45,011 bases of DNA from contig JBEKBJ010000097.1 of the NCBI GenBank assembly GCA_050015455.1, forward strand, positions 1-45,011. Reading direction: 5' to 3'. A program made the position numbers and the translations under genes. Position 1 is the first letter of the stretch; every line of letters starts with the position of its first letter. Under the pieces are notes generated by a model. The model saw nothing but the letters and a program-made list of their open reading frames with translations. It searched no databases and was not told where the DNA came from. This DNA is from JAGDMS01 sp050015455. Its GTDB lineage: Bacteria > Desulfobacterota > Binatia > HRBIN30. Below are positions 25,040 through 33,501 of this stretch, one piece after another.

Positions 25040-27181
25040 TCAGCCGCAAGCCGATGCGGAAGCTCTGTGGCTGATACTCGAACCGCACCACGGACAGATC
25101 GAGACCTCGCGATCTCCGACGAACGCTTTCCAACCCGGATAATGCAGGTCGGTTAGGACGAGATAGCCGGGAGCACTTACATCAGCCTCGATCTCGACGC
25201 GCTCCGGCTCGTAGCGCGCGATGTGTACCGCTGCGCTTGCTTCCGCGACGGGTGCCGGCAAGGGCACTGACTCAGGCCCTTCGAGGAGCACCTCCAGCCG
25301 CGGGTCGAAGCTCGGGGTGTCCAACGCTGCCAGCACCGCGTCTGGGCTCGACAGCGTGCGCGCGTGCGATACGAAGTAGGCGCGCGGCAGCACGGTGCGT
25401 TTGTGGAACACCCTCACCGGCTCACGGTCGTGAATCAGCTCGAACTCGCCTGGGTTTTGCGCCATGAACGTCTCGCCTGCCTCGCCCCGCCGCATGACGA
25501 AATACTTGGTGCCGGTCAGGTCCATCAGCCGCCAGCGGGAGTCCGGTTTGAGCTCATAGGCGCCGTCAAACGGGGCCGGGTCCGACCGCGGAGTGATCGC
25601 GGTGAAAAATGTCTCGTAACGCCCCACAGCCAGCGGCTCGTAGTCGATAGCCACGGCCATCTTGTTCAGCAATCCCTGCTTGGCCGTGAGACCCGGCGCG
25701 AACCAGAACCACGGCGAGAGGTAGACACGTGCATCGCCGAGGTTCCGCTCGAGCGCGTCGAGGAGTGCCTGATGGGTGTGGAAGATCTCTGGGCGTTTCA
25801 CCGGCCGCATATGTGTATCACCAGTCATGAAGAAAAGACTGGCCGCCTGCAGGGCACAGAGAGCAGCCAGGACGGCCAAGCGCACGGTCCGCCGCCGTGC
25901 CAGCCCGAACAGCAACAAAAGAACGAGGCCGGCGGCCCAGTACCAATTGACGTCGCGTAGGGAAGCGAGCCAAACCAGCCCCGCTACCCCCACCCCCAGT
26001 GCGGCCAGCCAACCCGGGTGGAGCCACATTTCGCGCCGCCTGATGTCCGACCACGTCTGTAAACGTGTGACCGCCAATCCGACCAGCAGTGATTGCGCGA
26101 AGCTGTAGATGTCGAGAAATTTCATCGGACGGCGGAACATGCTGCCGATGACGGGAATGGCAAAGTAGTATCGATAGACCGGCTCACCAAAAACCAGTAG
26201 CGCCGCGCCAACGGCAGCCACGGTGCCGGCGATCCAGACGAGCCGGTATCGCCGCCACCCGATCACGAGGCACAGTCCGAGCAGCGGCAACACGCCGACG
26301 GTGACTACCCCTGCGGTGCCGACGGCAGCTCGGAGAAACTGCGGCGCCGGAATCACGCCTGGGAGAGCCTGGGCAAGCGTCAGCGAACCTGCCGCACGCG
26401 TACTCTGCTGCGTCAGCTCGACGGCCGGCATCAACTGAGGCGCGGAGAGCAGCAGTGCCGCAGCCACCGAGATGCCCACCAGTGCCGCGCGCTCAGCACA
26501 CAGCCGGAACTCGCCGCGCCAAATCAGCCCCACAAGGCGCAAGAGCGTAAAGAACGCTGCCACATACATCGTGTGCAGCAGCACTTCGGGGGCACCGATG
26601 TAGATTTCGCAAGCGAGCGTGAGGATGAGCCACAGCCACGCCCGGCGGCGGCCTTCAAGTACCAGGTCGAACAGCAGCACGGTCAGTGGCATCCAGGTAA
26701 TCGTTTCGAACACCCACGGCACGGTGTTGTTGAGAATCAACCACCCAGACCAGGTGAACGTCACCGCGGCGCATAACCCGCCCGAGTTCGTCATGCGGAA
26801 ATGCCGCGCCAAGCCCCACATCCCCAGGGCGCCGAAGAACATGTGGAAGACTAAAGAGATCTCATACGAGGTGAGGATGCCGAACCAGAGATTGATGAGA
26901 TGGAACGGGTAAAGGAAACCGACGTATGGCATCGCCAGAAACGGCTCCCCACATAACTGGTACGGGTTCCACAGGGGCAGGCGGCCGTGTGCCAGCGCCT
27001 CGAAGCCGTACACGTTCATCGGCGTGATCTCGATGTACAGATCAACCGGGCCGACCTCGATGGCAGGGTTCACGCCACTGTCGAAGATGCGGAACTTCCA
27101 GAAGAGGAAACTGAGCAGAAGGAGCACCGCACCCGAGACGACGACCTCGAGCAGTGCAGCCGAGAGAAGGGTCTTCTTCAC
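25040..27181 (-). CDS. YfhO-family membrane protein C, mosaic with frameshifted end
   Basis: A 713-residue polytopic YfhO homologue beginning with GTG at 27181. From the start to about 25145 it closely follows copy A, for example DSGVNPAIEVGPVDLYIEI and VRPVKRPEIF-like blocks. From about 25140 down to 24960 the DNA matches copy B instead, including bases beyond the stop. Inside that tract, at about 25092-25110, some 44 bases are missing relative to B. The frame breaks after AFVGDREVS and ends ICPWCGSS...ACG, so the last extracytoplasmic strands and helix are lost. The intact reading (VVRFEYQPQSFRIG plus helix) survives out of frame at 24909-25095. The leader upstream matches copy A for about 30 bases and then switches to heptad repeats. 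Confidence 0.82.
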   Translation of the reverse strand: MKKTLLSAALLEVVVSGAVLLLLSFLFWKFRIFDSGVNPAIEVGPVDLYIEITPMNVYGFEALAHGRLPLWNPYQLCGEPFLAMPYVGFLYPFHLINLWFGILTSYEISLVFHMFFGALGMWGLARHFRMTNSGGLCAAVTFTWSGWLILNNTVPWVFETITWMPLTVLLFDLVLEGRRRAWLWLILTLACEIYIGAPEVLLHTMYVAAFFTLLRLVGLIWRGEFRLCAERAALVGISVAAALLLSAPQLMPAVELTQQSTRAAGSLTLAQALPGVIPAPQFLRAAVGTAGVVTVGVLPLLGLCLVIGWRRYRLVWIAGTVAAVGAALLVFGEPVYRYYFAIPVIGSMFRRPMKFLDIYSFAQSLLVGLAVTRLQTWSDIRRREMWLHPGWLAALGVGVAGLVWLASLRDVNWYWAAGLVLLLLFGLARRRTVRLAVLAALCALQAASLFFMTGDTHMRPVKRPEIFHTHQALLDALERNLGDARVYLSPWFWFAPGLTAKQGLLNKMAVAIDYEPLAVGRYETFFTAITPRSDPAPFDGAYELKPDSRWRLMDLTGTKYFVMRRGEAGETFMAQNPGEFELIHDREPVRVFHKRTVLPRAYFVSHARTLSSPDAVLAALDTPSFDPRLEVLLEGPESVPLPAPVAEASAAVHIARYEPERVEIEADVSAPGYLVLTDLHYPGWKAFVGDREVSICPWCGSSISHRASASACG

Positions 27182-27200
27182 AGCTCTACAGCATCCACAT

Positions 27201-27336
27201 GCGCCTGACGCCTGACGGCCTTTTCGCCTGACGCCTTACGCTTTACGCCTGACGGTTCTTCACTTCTCACTTCTCACTCCTCACTTCTGACTGCTGGTAA
27301 GAGGTAAGAAGTGAGGGGTAAGAGGCACGCCTGACG
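27201..27336. repeat. Long G-type/A-type heptad tract upstream of YfhO-C
   Basis: G-type units (gcctgac, gccttac, gctttac) run into an A-type pyrimidine arm, then gactgctgg, a purine arm and the 18-mer aagaggcacgcctgacgc (27320-27337). It separates YfhO-C from the LPG-synthase-type gene. It also encodes that protein's last residues. Confidence 0.85.
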
Positions 27337-28268
27337 CGCCCGGCCCAGTACCGCTGGCCTCCAAACATCAGCGGCAATACTCCGATCACGCCGTTGGCCA
27401 GCATCGTGAACCCTAGCAGAACGGACAAGGCCAGCGCCGGCTCTGTCCCGATGCCGATCATCGACAGCGCTCCGACCATGACGCCTTCACGCACGCCCCA
27501 CCCTGCGATGGAGATCGGCACCGCCGCCAGCAGCATGATCGGCGGCACGAAAAGCAGACAATCGAGCAGCGTCAACCGCAGGCCGAGATTGCGCGCAAAC
27601 ATGAACATGACCACTGCCGTTAACACGTGGACGAGAATGCACATCACCCCGATGATGATCCCGCTGCGCGCCGTCAGCATCAGCGCCCGGGCCGGGGCCG
27701 ACACGTTCGCCAACTCCCTCAGAACCCGAAGGCGTTGCCAGCCTTTCGGCAACAGATCGCCGGTGAAAAATGCGATCGCGCCGCCCAGGCTGCAGAGCAG
27801 CAACATCAGGAGCCCGCTCTTGACGGCGGGATCACCGAGGCGCTGGAACAACAAGGCAATGCCGGCGGCAAACATGACGATCAGGGCGATCATTCCAAGC
27901 ATGCGATCGATCAGCACGCCGCGCACCGCGGGTCCCAACTGGTTAGACTCGCGATACAGCCAGTACATCCGGTACGCATCGGCGCCTACGAAAGACGGAA
28001 GGCACTGGTTGAGCAGAAGACTCACAAGAATGGCCTGCAGCGCCGGCCAAAAACCGACCGACACCCCCACGCCTTCCATGACCAGAACCCAGCGGTAAGC
28101 CGTCAAAACGGTTTGGGCCAGCGCCAACAGCAACGCCGCAACGAGCGTGCTGCCCTCGACGGAAGCGAGCAGCGTTCCGATCCGGCTGAGGTCCGTGCGC
28201 GCCGCAATCAGCACCAGAATGCCGATGGAAACGCCCACCTTGAGCGCAAATCCCAGCCACTTTTTCAT
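27267..28268 (-). CDS. LPG-synthase-TM / UPF0104-type membrane protein with repeat-encoded tail
   Basis: An integral membrane protein of the lysylphosphatidylglycerol-synthase transmembrane family. ATG 28268 (MKKWLGFALKVGVSIGIL) is preferred over a start 11 codons earlier. About eight helices are seen, with the family motif LPSFVGADAYRMYWL (about 90-105). Relatives near glycan genes are thought to move or handle lipid-linked substrates. The family homology ends near GQRYWAGRV. The final ~20 residues (ASYPSLLTSYQQSEVRSEK) are translated heptad repeat, so the natural C-terminus has been replaced or extended. It lies between YfhO-C and the aminotransferase gene. Confidence 0.8.
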   Translation of the reverse strand: MKKWLGFALKVGVSIGILVLIAARTDLSRIGTLLASVEGSTLVAALLLALAQTVLTAYRWVLVMEGVGVSVGFWPALQAILVSLLLNQCLPSFVGADAYRMYWLYRESNQLGPAVRGVLIDRMLGMIALIVMFAAGIALLFQRLGDPAVKSGLLMLLLCSLGGAIAFFTGDLLPKGWQRLRVLRELANVSAPARALMLTARSGIIIGVMCILVHVLTAVVMFMFARNLGLRLTLLDCLLFVPPIMLLAAVPISIAGWGVREGVMVGALSMIGIGTEPALALSVLLGFTMLANGVIGVLPLMFGGQRYWAGRVRRASYPSLLTSYQQSEVRSEK

Positions 28269-28305
28269 TCCCAGACCGTGCCCATCGCTTACCCTTGCCA
28301 TGACA

Positions 28306-28433
28306 GTGAGAAGTTAGGAGTGAGAAGTAAGGAGTTGGGAGTTAGGAGTGAGAAGTCAGGAGTCTTACCTCTTACCTCTTACTTCTTACTTCTTACTTCT
28401 TACTCCTTACTCCTTACTCCTCACTTCTCACCT
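28306..28433. repeat. A-type heptad palindrome
   Basis: The purine arm (gtgagaagttaggagtgaga and onward) to about 28362 faces a long pyrimidine arm of cttactt/ccttact/cctcact units that runs into the 3' end of the aminotransferase gene. The last three codons of that gene (GEK) are repeat sequence. Confidence 0.85.
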
Positions 28434-29563
28434 ACCGTCTCGCGCACGGCCGCGATCACCGTCTCTTGCTCCTCGGGCGTCAGACCGGTGGAGCACGGCA
28501 ACGTCAAAACCGTCTGCCACACCCGCTCGGAGACGGGCAACGGCGCTCTCGGAACCTGCGCGTACGGCACCTGCAGATGAATCGGCTTCCAGAACGGCCG
28601 GGAGTCCACTCCCCGCTTCCGCAAAAGCGGAATGATCTCGGCCACCGTCGGGCGCGTGAGGGTGACGCCGCTAAACCAGCACCCCCCCTCGGCCCAACTC
28701 GGATGAGGAAACCGACCGATGCCGGGCAGATCGCCGAGCGCCCGGTCGTACGTCTCCGCGATCCGCCGCTTCGCCGCCACGAAGGTCTCCAGCTGCTCCA
28801 GCTGCGCGCAGCCGACCGCCGCTTGCAGGTTGGTCATCCGGTAATTGAATCCGACCATGTCGTGGTCGTACTCCGTGCCGCAGCGCGCCGTCGTCGTCAG
28901 ATGGCGAACCAACGTACACAGCGCTTCGTCGGCGCTGACGACCGCGCCGCCGCCACCCGCGGTGACGGTCTTGTTGCCGTTGAATGAAAACACCGTGAGG
29001 TCAGCCCCGAGCGCACCGATCGCTCGTCGTTTGTAGCGTGCCCCGAGCGCCGGCGCACCGTCAGCAACGACCGGCAATCCGTGCTGGCGGGCGATCTCCC
29101 CCAGGCGGTCCATGTCGGCCGGCATACCCAGGGTGTAGACCGGCATAATGGCGGCGACGCGCTGCCCTGTCGCCTTGTGGAAGATAGCGCCGTGCCGCGG
29201 TTCGGTTTCCTGTTCCAGAGCATACGCAAGCTGGCTCACGTCGAGCGTCCACGACCCCGGATCAATATCGAACAGCCACGGCATGGCCCCGCAATGGGCA
29301 ATGGCATTGGCGCTGGCGATGAAGGTGAACGAGGGAAGGACCACGAGTTCGTCGCGCGACACACCGACGGCGGTCAGAGCGACGTGTAGGCCCGTGGTTC
29401 CGGCGGAGGTCGCAACGGCATGGCGCGCGCCCGCCGCCTCCGCGACCATCGCTTCGAAACGCGTGACGAACGGCCCGACCGAGGAGACGAAGTTGGTCTC
29501 GACGCACTCTTGCAGGTAGCGCGCTTCGTTGCCGGAGAGATTGGGGATTGCGAGCGGAATCAC
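28421..29563 (-). CDS. DegT/DnrJ/EryC1 aminotransferase, LegC-like
   Basis: A 380-residue PLP-dependent sugar aminotransferase. The N-terminus MIPLAIPNLSGNEARYLQE and NFVSSVGPFVTRFE is typical of the LegC group. TSAGTTGLH (about 52-60) binds the cofactor phosphate. D168 lies in VVADGAPALGA, and the PLP lysine is K198 in FSFNGNKTVTAGGGG. It converts a 4-keto (or 3-keto) NDP-sugar to the amino sugar using glutamate. It overlaps the epimerase gene by four bases, and the two follow the UDP-sugar dehydrogenase gene by only a few bases, so the three form a pathway operon. The product would suit the NeuD-type acetyltransferase at 16309. Its final residues lie in a heptad repeat. Confidence 0.88.
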   Translation of the reverse strand: MIPLAIPNLSGNEARYLQECVETNFVSSVGPFVTRFEAMVAEAAGARHAVATSAGTTGLHVALTAVGVSRDELVVLPSFTFIASANAIAHCGAMPWLFDIDPGSWTLDVSQLAYALEQETEPRHGAIFHKATGQRVAAIMPVYTLGMPADMDRLGEIARQHGLPVVADGAPALGARYKRRAIGALGADLTVFSFNGNKTVTAGGGGAVVSADEALCTLVRHLTTTARCGTEYDHDMVGFNYRMTNLQAAVGCAQLEQLETFVAAKRRIAETYDRALGDLPGIGRFPHPSWAEGGCWFSGVTLTRPTVAEIIPLLRKRGVDSRPFWKPIHLQVPYAQVPRAPLPVSERVWQTVLTLPCSTGLTPEEQETVIAAVRETVGEK

Positions 29564-30555
29564 GTGGCGACCTCCCGCTCCCCACCTTCGAAGACCATCG
29601 GACGATACCAGGCGTAGGTGCGGCGCAGTCCTTCTTCCAGACCTATCTCGGCTCGATAGCCCGTCGACGCCAGCGCACGCGACATGTCCGGGCAGCGCCG
29701 TGTCGGCGAGCCCGGCGTCGCCGGCCTCGGGACAATCGTCAAGGGTTTATCGACGACGCGCGCGATCGTCTCGGCGAGCTCACCGATAGTGATTTCCGGG
29801 CTCTCGTGGCCGAGATTGAGCACCTGGCCTTCGCAGCTCGCCGCCTTGGCTGCACGCACGACCATTTCGACGGCATCGTCGATGAAGCAAAAGGTGCGGC
29901 GGTGGTCGACGGAGAACACCTCGAGGATTCCGCCCGGCGCCGCCCGGTGCGCCCGCTCCAGCAGTTGCGGGATGACGTGGGACATCCCCATGCGCGGCCC
30001 GTAAAAGTTGTGCGGGCGCACGATGGTGAACGGTAAGCCGGCCTGGCGGACCATGGCTTCACCGTAGATTTTCGATAGCATGTACGACGTGCGTGGCTGG
30101 TCCAGCGGCGCCACAGCCAGGGGCGTGTCCTCGGGCGTCGGGATCGGCAACATTCCGAGTTCCAAGGACCCGGCGTAGACTTCGCTGGTGGAGGCGAACA
30201 CGAACCGCCGCAGCCGCGGTTGCCGGCGTGCAAACGCGATCGCCGTGTCCAACAGCAGGACGTTGTCCCTGAGCGTCGGGTACGGGCGCCGCAACACATG
30301 TTGCACGCCGATGATGGCGGCAAAATGAAAAACCTGCGTGTAGTCCGCGTCCAGATCGCTCAGGGCTTCGGGCTGCAGCAGGTCGCGCTCGAACAGTCGG
30401 ACGTTGGGGCTCGCCAAGAGCTCGATGAGGAAAGCGTCGCGCCGGCCACGCGCGAGATTGTCGACGAGGTGCACCGTGTCGCCCTGCGCCGCCAGCGCTT
30501 TGGCGAGGAAGCCGCCGACGAAACCTGCACCGCCTGTGACCAGAACCTTGCCCAC
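29560..30555 (-). CDS. NAD-dependent sugar epimerase/dehydratase (extended SDR)
   Basis: A 331-residue extended short-chain dehydrogenase/reductase that acts on an NDP-sugar. The GTG start at 30555 is followed by the NAD-binding MGKVLVTGGAGFVGGFLA (GxxGxxG). The active-site pair YxxxK is Y158/K162 in TSYMLSKIYGE. A Ser in ASTSEVYAG and the NFYGPRMG substrate loop are also present. It resembles UDP-glucuronate decarboxylase, UDP-sugar epimerase or 4,6-dehydratase; subfamily cannot be fixed by eye. It starts 3 bp after the dehydrogenase stop and overlaps the aminotransferase start, which supports a shared pathway. Confidence 0.87.
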   Translation of the reverse strand: MGKVLVTGGAGFVGGFLAKALAAQGDTVHLVDNLARGRRDAFLIELLASPNVRLFERDLLQPEALSDLDADYTQVFHFAAIIGVQHVLRRPYPTLRDNVLLLDTAIAFARRQPRLRRFVFASTSEVYAGSLELGMLPIPTPEDTPLAVAPLDQPRTSYMLSKIYGEAMVRQAGLPFTIVRPHNFYGPRMGMSHVIPQLLERAHRAAPGGILEVFSVDHRRTFCFIDDAVEMVVRAAKAASCEGQVLNLGHESPEITIGELAETIARVVDKPLTIVPRPATPGSPTRRCPDMSRALASTGYRAEIGLEEGLRRTYAWYRPMVFEGGEREVAT

Positions 30556-30558
30556 GCT

Positions 30559-31968
30559 TCACCCCTGTCCGATCGCGGCAAACACGCAGCCGGCATCCTT
30601 CACCGCCTGACGTTGAGCCGTCGTCAACACCGCGTTGGCGTCGAGCACCACGGGCGCCCCGTGCCGCAGCCAGCCGCGCAGATCCAGGTCACGATACGCC
30701 CGATGCGGCACCGCGAAGACCACGGCGTCGACGGTATCGGCCGCCGGCAGCTCCGCCGTCACCGGGAGGTCCATTTCCGGCCAGTGCGTCACCAACGGGT
30801 CGTGCGCCACCACCACCGCGCCACGACGGCGGGCTTCCTCAACGAAGGTCTGCGCCGGTGAGTAGCGCGTGTCAGCCACATCTTGTCGGTACGCCACGCC
30901 CATCAACAGGACGCGCTTGCCCCGCAGCGTTGCGCCGAGCAGCTGCTCGATGCGGTTCACCGAGACGATCGGCATCAGGCGATTGGTCCGAATGGCCAGC
31001 TCTGAAAACGGGAACCTCAGATCGGGGCGATCGAAAAGTTGCCGCGTCGCTATGCCCGGAAACAGCGGGTCCTTAGTCAGGCAGTAGCCGCCGACGCCGA
31101 ATCCGGGTTGCCGGATATTGTTGTGCGTCGGACGGACACGGATTGCGTTGATGACCTCGAACAGGTCCACGCCCACGGCCTCGGCGAAGCGCGCCCACTC
31201 CTCGATGAACGCGATGTTGGTGGCGCGATAGCTATTCTCCATCACCTTCGCGATCTCGGAAGCCGTGGTGCTGGCGAGACGTGTCAGGGGATATGCCTCC
31301 ACGTTGATGACCTGCGCGAGAAAGCGCTCGCAGGCATCGGCGGCGGCCTCCGTGTGTCCGGCGTAGACGCGCCAGAAATTGGTGATCGACGCCAGGTAGT
31401 CCTCACCCGGCATTACGCGCTCGTACGAATGCGCCAGCAAGAACGCATCGCGCGGCAACCCGCGGGCGTGCAGCGCCGCCGCCAGCTCGGGTGCTACCAC
31501 GCGCTCGCACGTGCCGGGGGGCACGGTGGTCTCGACAATGACGAGCGCCCCAGGGGCCATGTGGGTCCCGATCGTCCGAATGGCCGCGCGAAATGGTGCG
31601 AAGTGCACGGCAGCCTGTTCCCCGGACGCGTCGGCGTCCAAGTGGATATCGACCAATATGACACTGGCGTCGGCGAAGTGCGCCGCATCGCTGCTCGCGC
31701 GCAAGTTACCCGCTGCGTGGGCATCGGTTGTCGCCTGCGCCAGGGCATCGTCGGAGGTGCGGAACGGGAACACCCCGGCATTCAACTGGTCGATGCGCGA
31801 TTGGCCGAGCGGGGTGGGCAGATCGATCCCCACCACCGAGAACAGCGGCCGTCCTTCGCGGTCGCGGGCAGCAGCCACGGCGACCGCCATCGCGGCCCCG
31901 ACAAACCCGAGCCCTTGGATGCACACAACCGGGCGGTTGTGGCGACGCAACGATGAAGTATCAAGCAT
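30559..31968 (-). CDS. UDP-sugar 6-dehydrogenase (UDP-glucose / UDP-ManNAc dehydrogenase family)
   Basis: A 469-residue nucleotide-sugar dehydrogenase that oxidises C6 of a UDP-sugar to the uronic acid with two NAD+. ATG 31968 is chosen; an upstream start at 32034 would add 22 residues of unlikely composition. GLGFVGAAMA (20-29) is the NAD loop. K241 in ASEIAKVMENSYRATNIAF and the catalytic C296 in GFGVGGYCLTKDP are conserved. The C-terminal domain begins near VLLMGVAYRQDVADTRYSPA. In the operon it feeds the epimerase and the aminotransferase, giving an amino-uronate or related sugar. Confidence 0.9.
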   Translation of the reverse strand: MLDTSSLRRHNRPVVCIQGLGFVGAAMAVAVAAARDREGRPLFSVVGIDLPTPLGQSRIDQLNAGVFPFRTSDDALAQATTDAHAAGNLRASSDAAHFADASVILVDIHLDADASGEQAAVHFAPFRAAIRTIGTHMAPGALVIVETTVPPGTCERVVAPELAAALHARGLPRDAFLLAHSYERVMPGEDYLASITNFWRVYAGHTEAAADACERFLAQVINVEAYPLTRLASTTASEIAKVMENSYRATNIAFIEEWARFAEAVGVDLFEVINAIRVRPTHNNIRQPGFGVGGYCLTKDPLFPGIATRQLFDRPDLRFPFSELAIRTNRLMPIVSVNRIEQLLGATLRGKRVLLMGVAYRQDVADTRYSPAQTFVEEARRRGAVVVAHDPLVTHWPEMDLPVTAELPAADTVDAVVFAVPHRAYRDLDLRGWLRHGAPVVLDANAVLTTAQRQAVKDAGCVFAAIGQG

Positions 31969-32124
31969 GGAGAAAGGCCGTGCGAAGGCCCGCGCCGGAC
32001 CGGGCGGACACGCTGCGGTGCTCCGGCCGGGCACGGCTACCTGCCGGAATGAACTGCACGCCGACGCGCATGTGATGGCTTGCCTCTTATGTCAACCCGT
32101 CGAACACCGCAAGCGCGAGCCGCG

Positions 32125-32589
32125 TCACTGAGGCCCCAGCCCTGGTGTTCTCGACTCCGTAATCGGAAAGAAAGTCCGCGCCCGCCGAATGTGACTGCCC
32201 TCGACCTCGATCTCCGTGACGCCTTTAAAGGTCACCACCTGCCCGTCCTTGCGCTCGTTCCGGACATGCCACTCGACGCGGATGCGGTCCCCTTCTGCCG
32301 TCACTCTCTCCGGCACAAAAATGAGACTCGTCGATACCTGCCATATCGCGTTCAGGAACCACGCCAGCTGCCCGTCCGAAATCGGCCCGTTGGTTCCGGG
32401 TGCCTCATACGTTCCGCCCTTACCGAACAGGCCCACCACCTGCTCAACACTGCGAGAATTCATCGCGCTGATCCAGGCTCGCGCCCAGCGCTCCGGGTGT
32501 GTGGGAGGGCTCTGGCGCGTGCAGGCGCATAGGAGGACGAGGATGGCAAGGGTAAGGCGTGAAGCGCCTGGTCGTTCTTCACTTCTCAC
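32125..32589 (-). CDS. NTF2/SnoaL-like lipoprotein starting inside a heptad repeat
   Basis: A 154-residue protein with a signal-like N-terminus (RLTLAILVLLCAC) and a probable lipobox Cys near residue 23. The mature part has segments of an NTF2-like fold: WARAWISAMNSRSVEQVVGLF, TYEAPGTNGPISDGQLAWFL, IRVEWHVRNERKDGQVVTFKGVTEIEVEGSHI, in parts. Such domains bind small ligands or form dimers; no active site is evident. The only upstream in-frame start is GTG 32589, which lies within an A-type repeat, so its first residues (MRSEER) are repeat-encoded. No start is visible between there and the signal helix. The ORF is preceded by pyrimidine repeats and diverges from the MntA/HepT pair. Confidence 0.65.
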   Translation of the reverse strand: MRSEERPGASRLTLAILVLLCACTRQSPPTHPERWARAWISAMNSRSVEQVVGLFGKGGTYEAPGTNGPISDGQLAWFLNAIWQVSTSLIFVPERVTAEGDRIRVEWHVRNERKDGQVVTFKGVTEIEVEGSHIRRARTFFPITESRTPGLGPQ

Positions 32590-32632
32590 TTTTCACTTCT
32601 CACTTCTGACTTCTCACTTCTCACTTTTCTTG
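32551..32632. repeat. A-type pyrimidine heptad tract beside the MntA/HepT module
   Basis: Units of cttctca, cttttca and cttctga run from about 32577 to 32632, after a short G-type stretch (ggtaaggcgtgaagcg) near 32551. This tract lies directly upstream of mntA, and a second repeat lies directly after hepT, so the module is bracketed. Confidence 0.75.
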
Positions 32633-32665
32633 ACGCCCCGAAGGGCCGGAGTAAGATCGCCTTAC

Positions 32666-33061
32666 ATGGTTCCGGACCTGGCATCGCTGCAATCGGTGTT
32701 TGCATCGTATCCGGTGATCGTAGCCTATTTGTTCGGCTCGCAAGCCAGCGGCGCGACCTCTCCGCTCAGCGATGTCGATATCGCCGTCGTGCTCGCGCCC
32801 GACGCCACTTCGCCCGGCACCATCCAAGCGAGCCTCATCTCTGACCTCATGCTGGCCTTGCACCGTTCGGACATCGATGTCGTTGTTCTCAACGCCGCGC
32901 CGCCGCTCTTGAAGGCTCGCGCCATTTCCGGCCGACTGCTCTACTGCCGCGACGAGCTTGCTCGCGTGCGGTTCGAGGTCGCCGCCCGCCGGGAGTACTT
33001 CGACACGAAACCCTTGCGCGATGCCCAAGACCGCGCCTTGCTTGAACGGTACGACCGATGA
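32666..33061 (+). CDS. mntA: MntA-type nucleotidyltransferase antitoxin
   Basis: A 131-residue minimal nucleotidyltransferase. The motif GSQASGATSPLSDVDIAVV (GS at 24-25, Asp at 36 and 38) is the GSx10DxD signature. In MntA/HepT systems the antitoxin adds AMP to a tyrosine of the HEPN toxin. ATG 32666 fits the family length; a much longer upstream reading passes through the repeats and is rejected. The stop overlaps the hepT start by four bases (ATGA), the standard arrangement. Confidence 0.87.
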   Translation: MVPDLASLQSVFASYPVIVAYLFGSQASGATSPLSDVDIAVVLAPDATSPGTIQASLISDLMLALHRSDIDVVVLNAAPPLLKARAISGRLLYCRDELARVRFEVAARREYFDTKPLRDAQDRALLERYDR

Positions 33062-33501
33062 CCGATCGCGAAGCCATTTGCCAACGGCTGCACGCGCTCG
33101 AAACGTATGTCGCTGAGTTGCAACGCCTTATAGCCACAGTGTCGCGCGACAAGTTCACCGCCGAGCTCAGTACACAGTGGATGATCGAGCACGGTCTGCA
33201 GCTCGCGATCGAATGCGTTCTGGACATCGGTAATCACTTGGTTGCGGGCGAGCAGCTCGGGACGCCGCAATCCTATCGCGAGATCATCGAGCTGCTCGGA
33301 CAGCACGGGATCCTCCCCGAGGACTTCGTCGCCCGCGTACGTGGCATGCCGGGGTTTCGCAATATCCTGGTGCATGACTACCTTGCTGTCGATCCTAGTA
33401 TGGTTTGGGTCATGCTGCACGAGGGCCCGGCGCAATTCCGAGAATTCATCAGCCACATTGCCGCGCACTTACGGACGCAGTCCTCTCCTGGTAAGAGGTG
33501 A
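33058..33501 (+). CDS. hepT: HepT-type HEPN ribonuclease toxin
   Basis: A 147-residue HEPN (DUF86) protein, mostly helical. The catalytic RX4HXY motif is intact as RNILVHDY (R101, H106, Y108), where the tyrosine is the residue known to be AMPylated by MntA. It is translationally coupled to mntA. The last residues (SPGKR) and the stop come from the start of a heptad repeat (ctggtaagaggtga), so the natural end may have been trimmed or extended. Toxicity is inferred from family. Confidence 0.87.
   Translation: MTDREAICQRLHALETYVAELQRLIATVSRDKFTAELSTQWMIEHGLQLAIECVLDIGNHLVAGEQLGTPQSYREIIELLGQHGILPEDFVARVRGMPGFRNILVHDYLAVDPSMVWVMLHEGPAQFREFISHIAAHLRTQSSPGKR

Noticed and set aside
28348..28635. 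Open frame with LLTSYFLLLTPYSLLLTSH-type translation
   Set aside because: It is a translation of the heptad repeat (7-residue period), not a protein family; it overlaps the aminotransferase end.
32216..32665. Long N-terminal extension of MntA from 32216
   Set aside because: It crosses the lipoprotein gene on the other strand and the heptad tract; ATG 32666 gives the normal family length.
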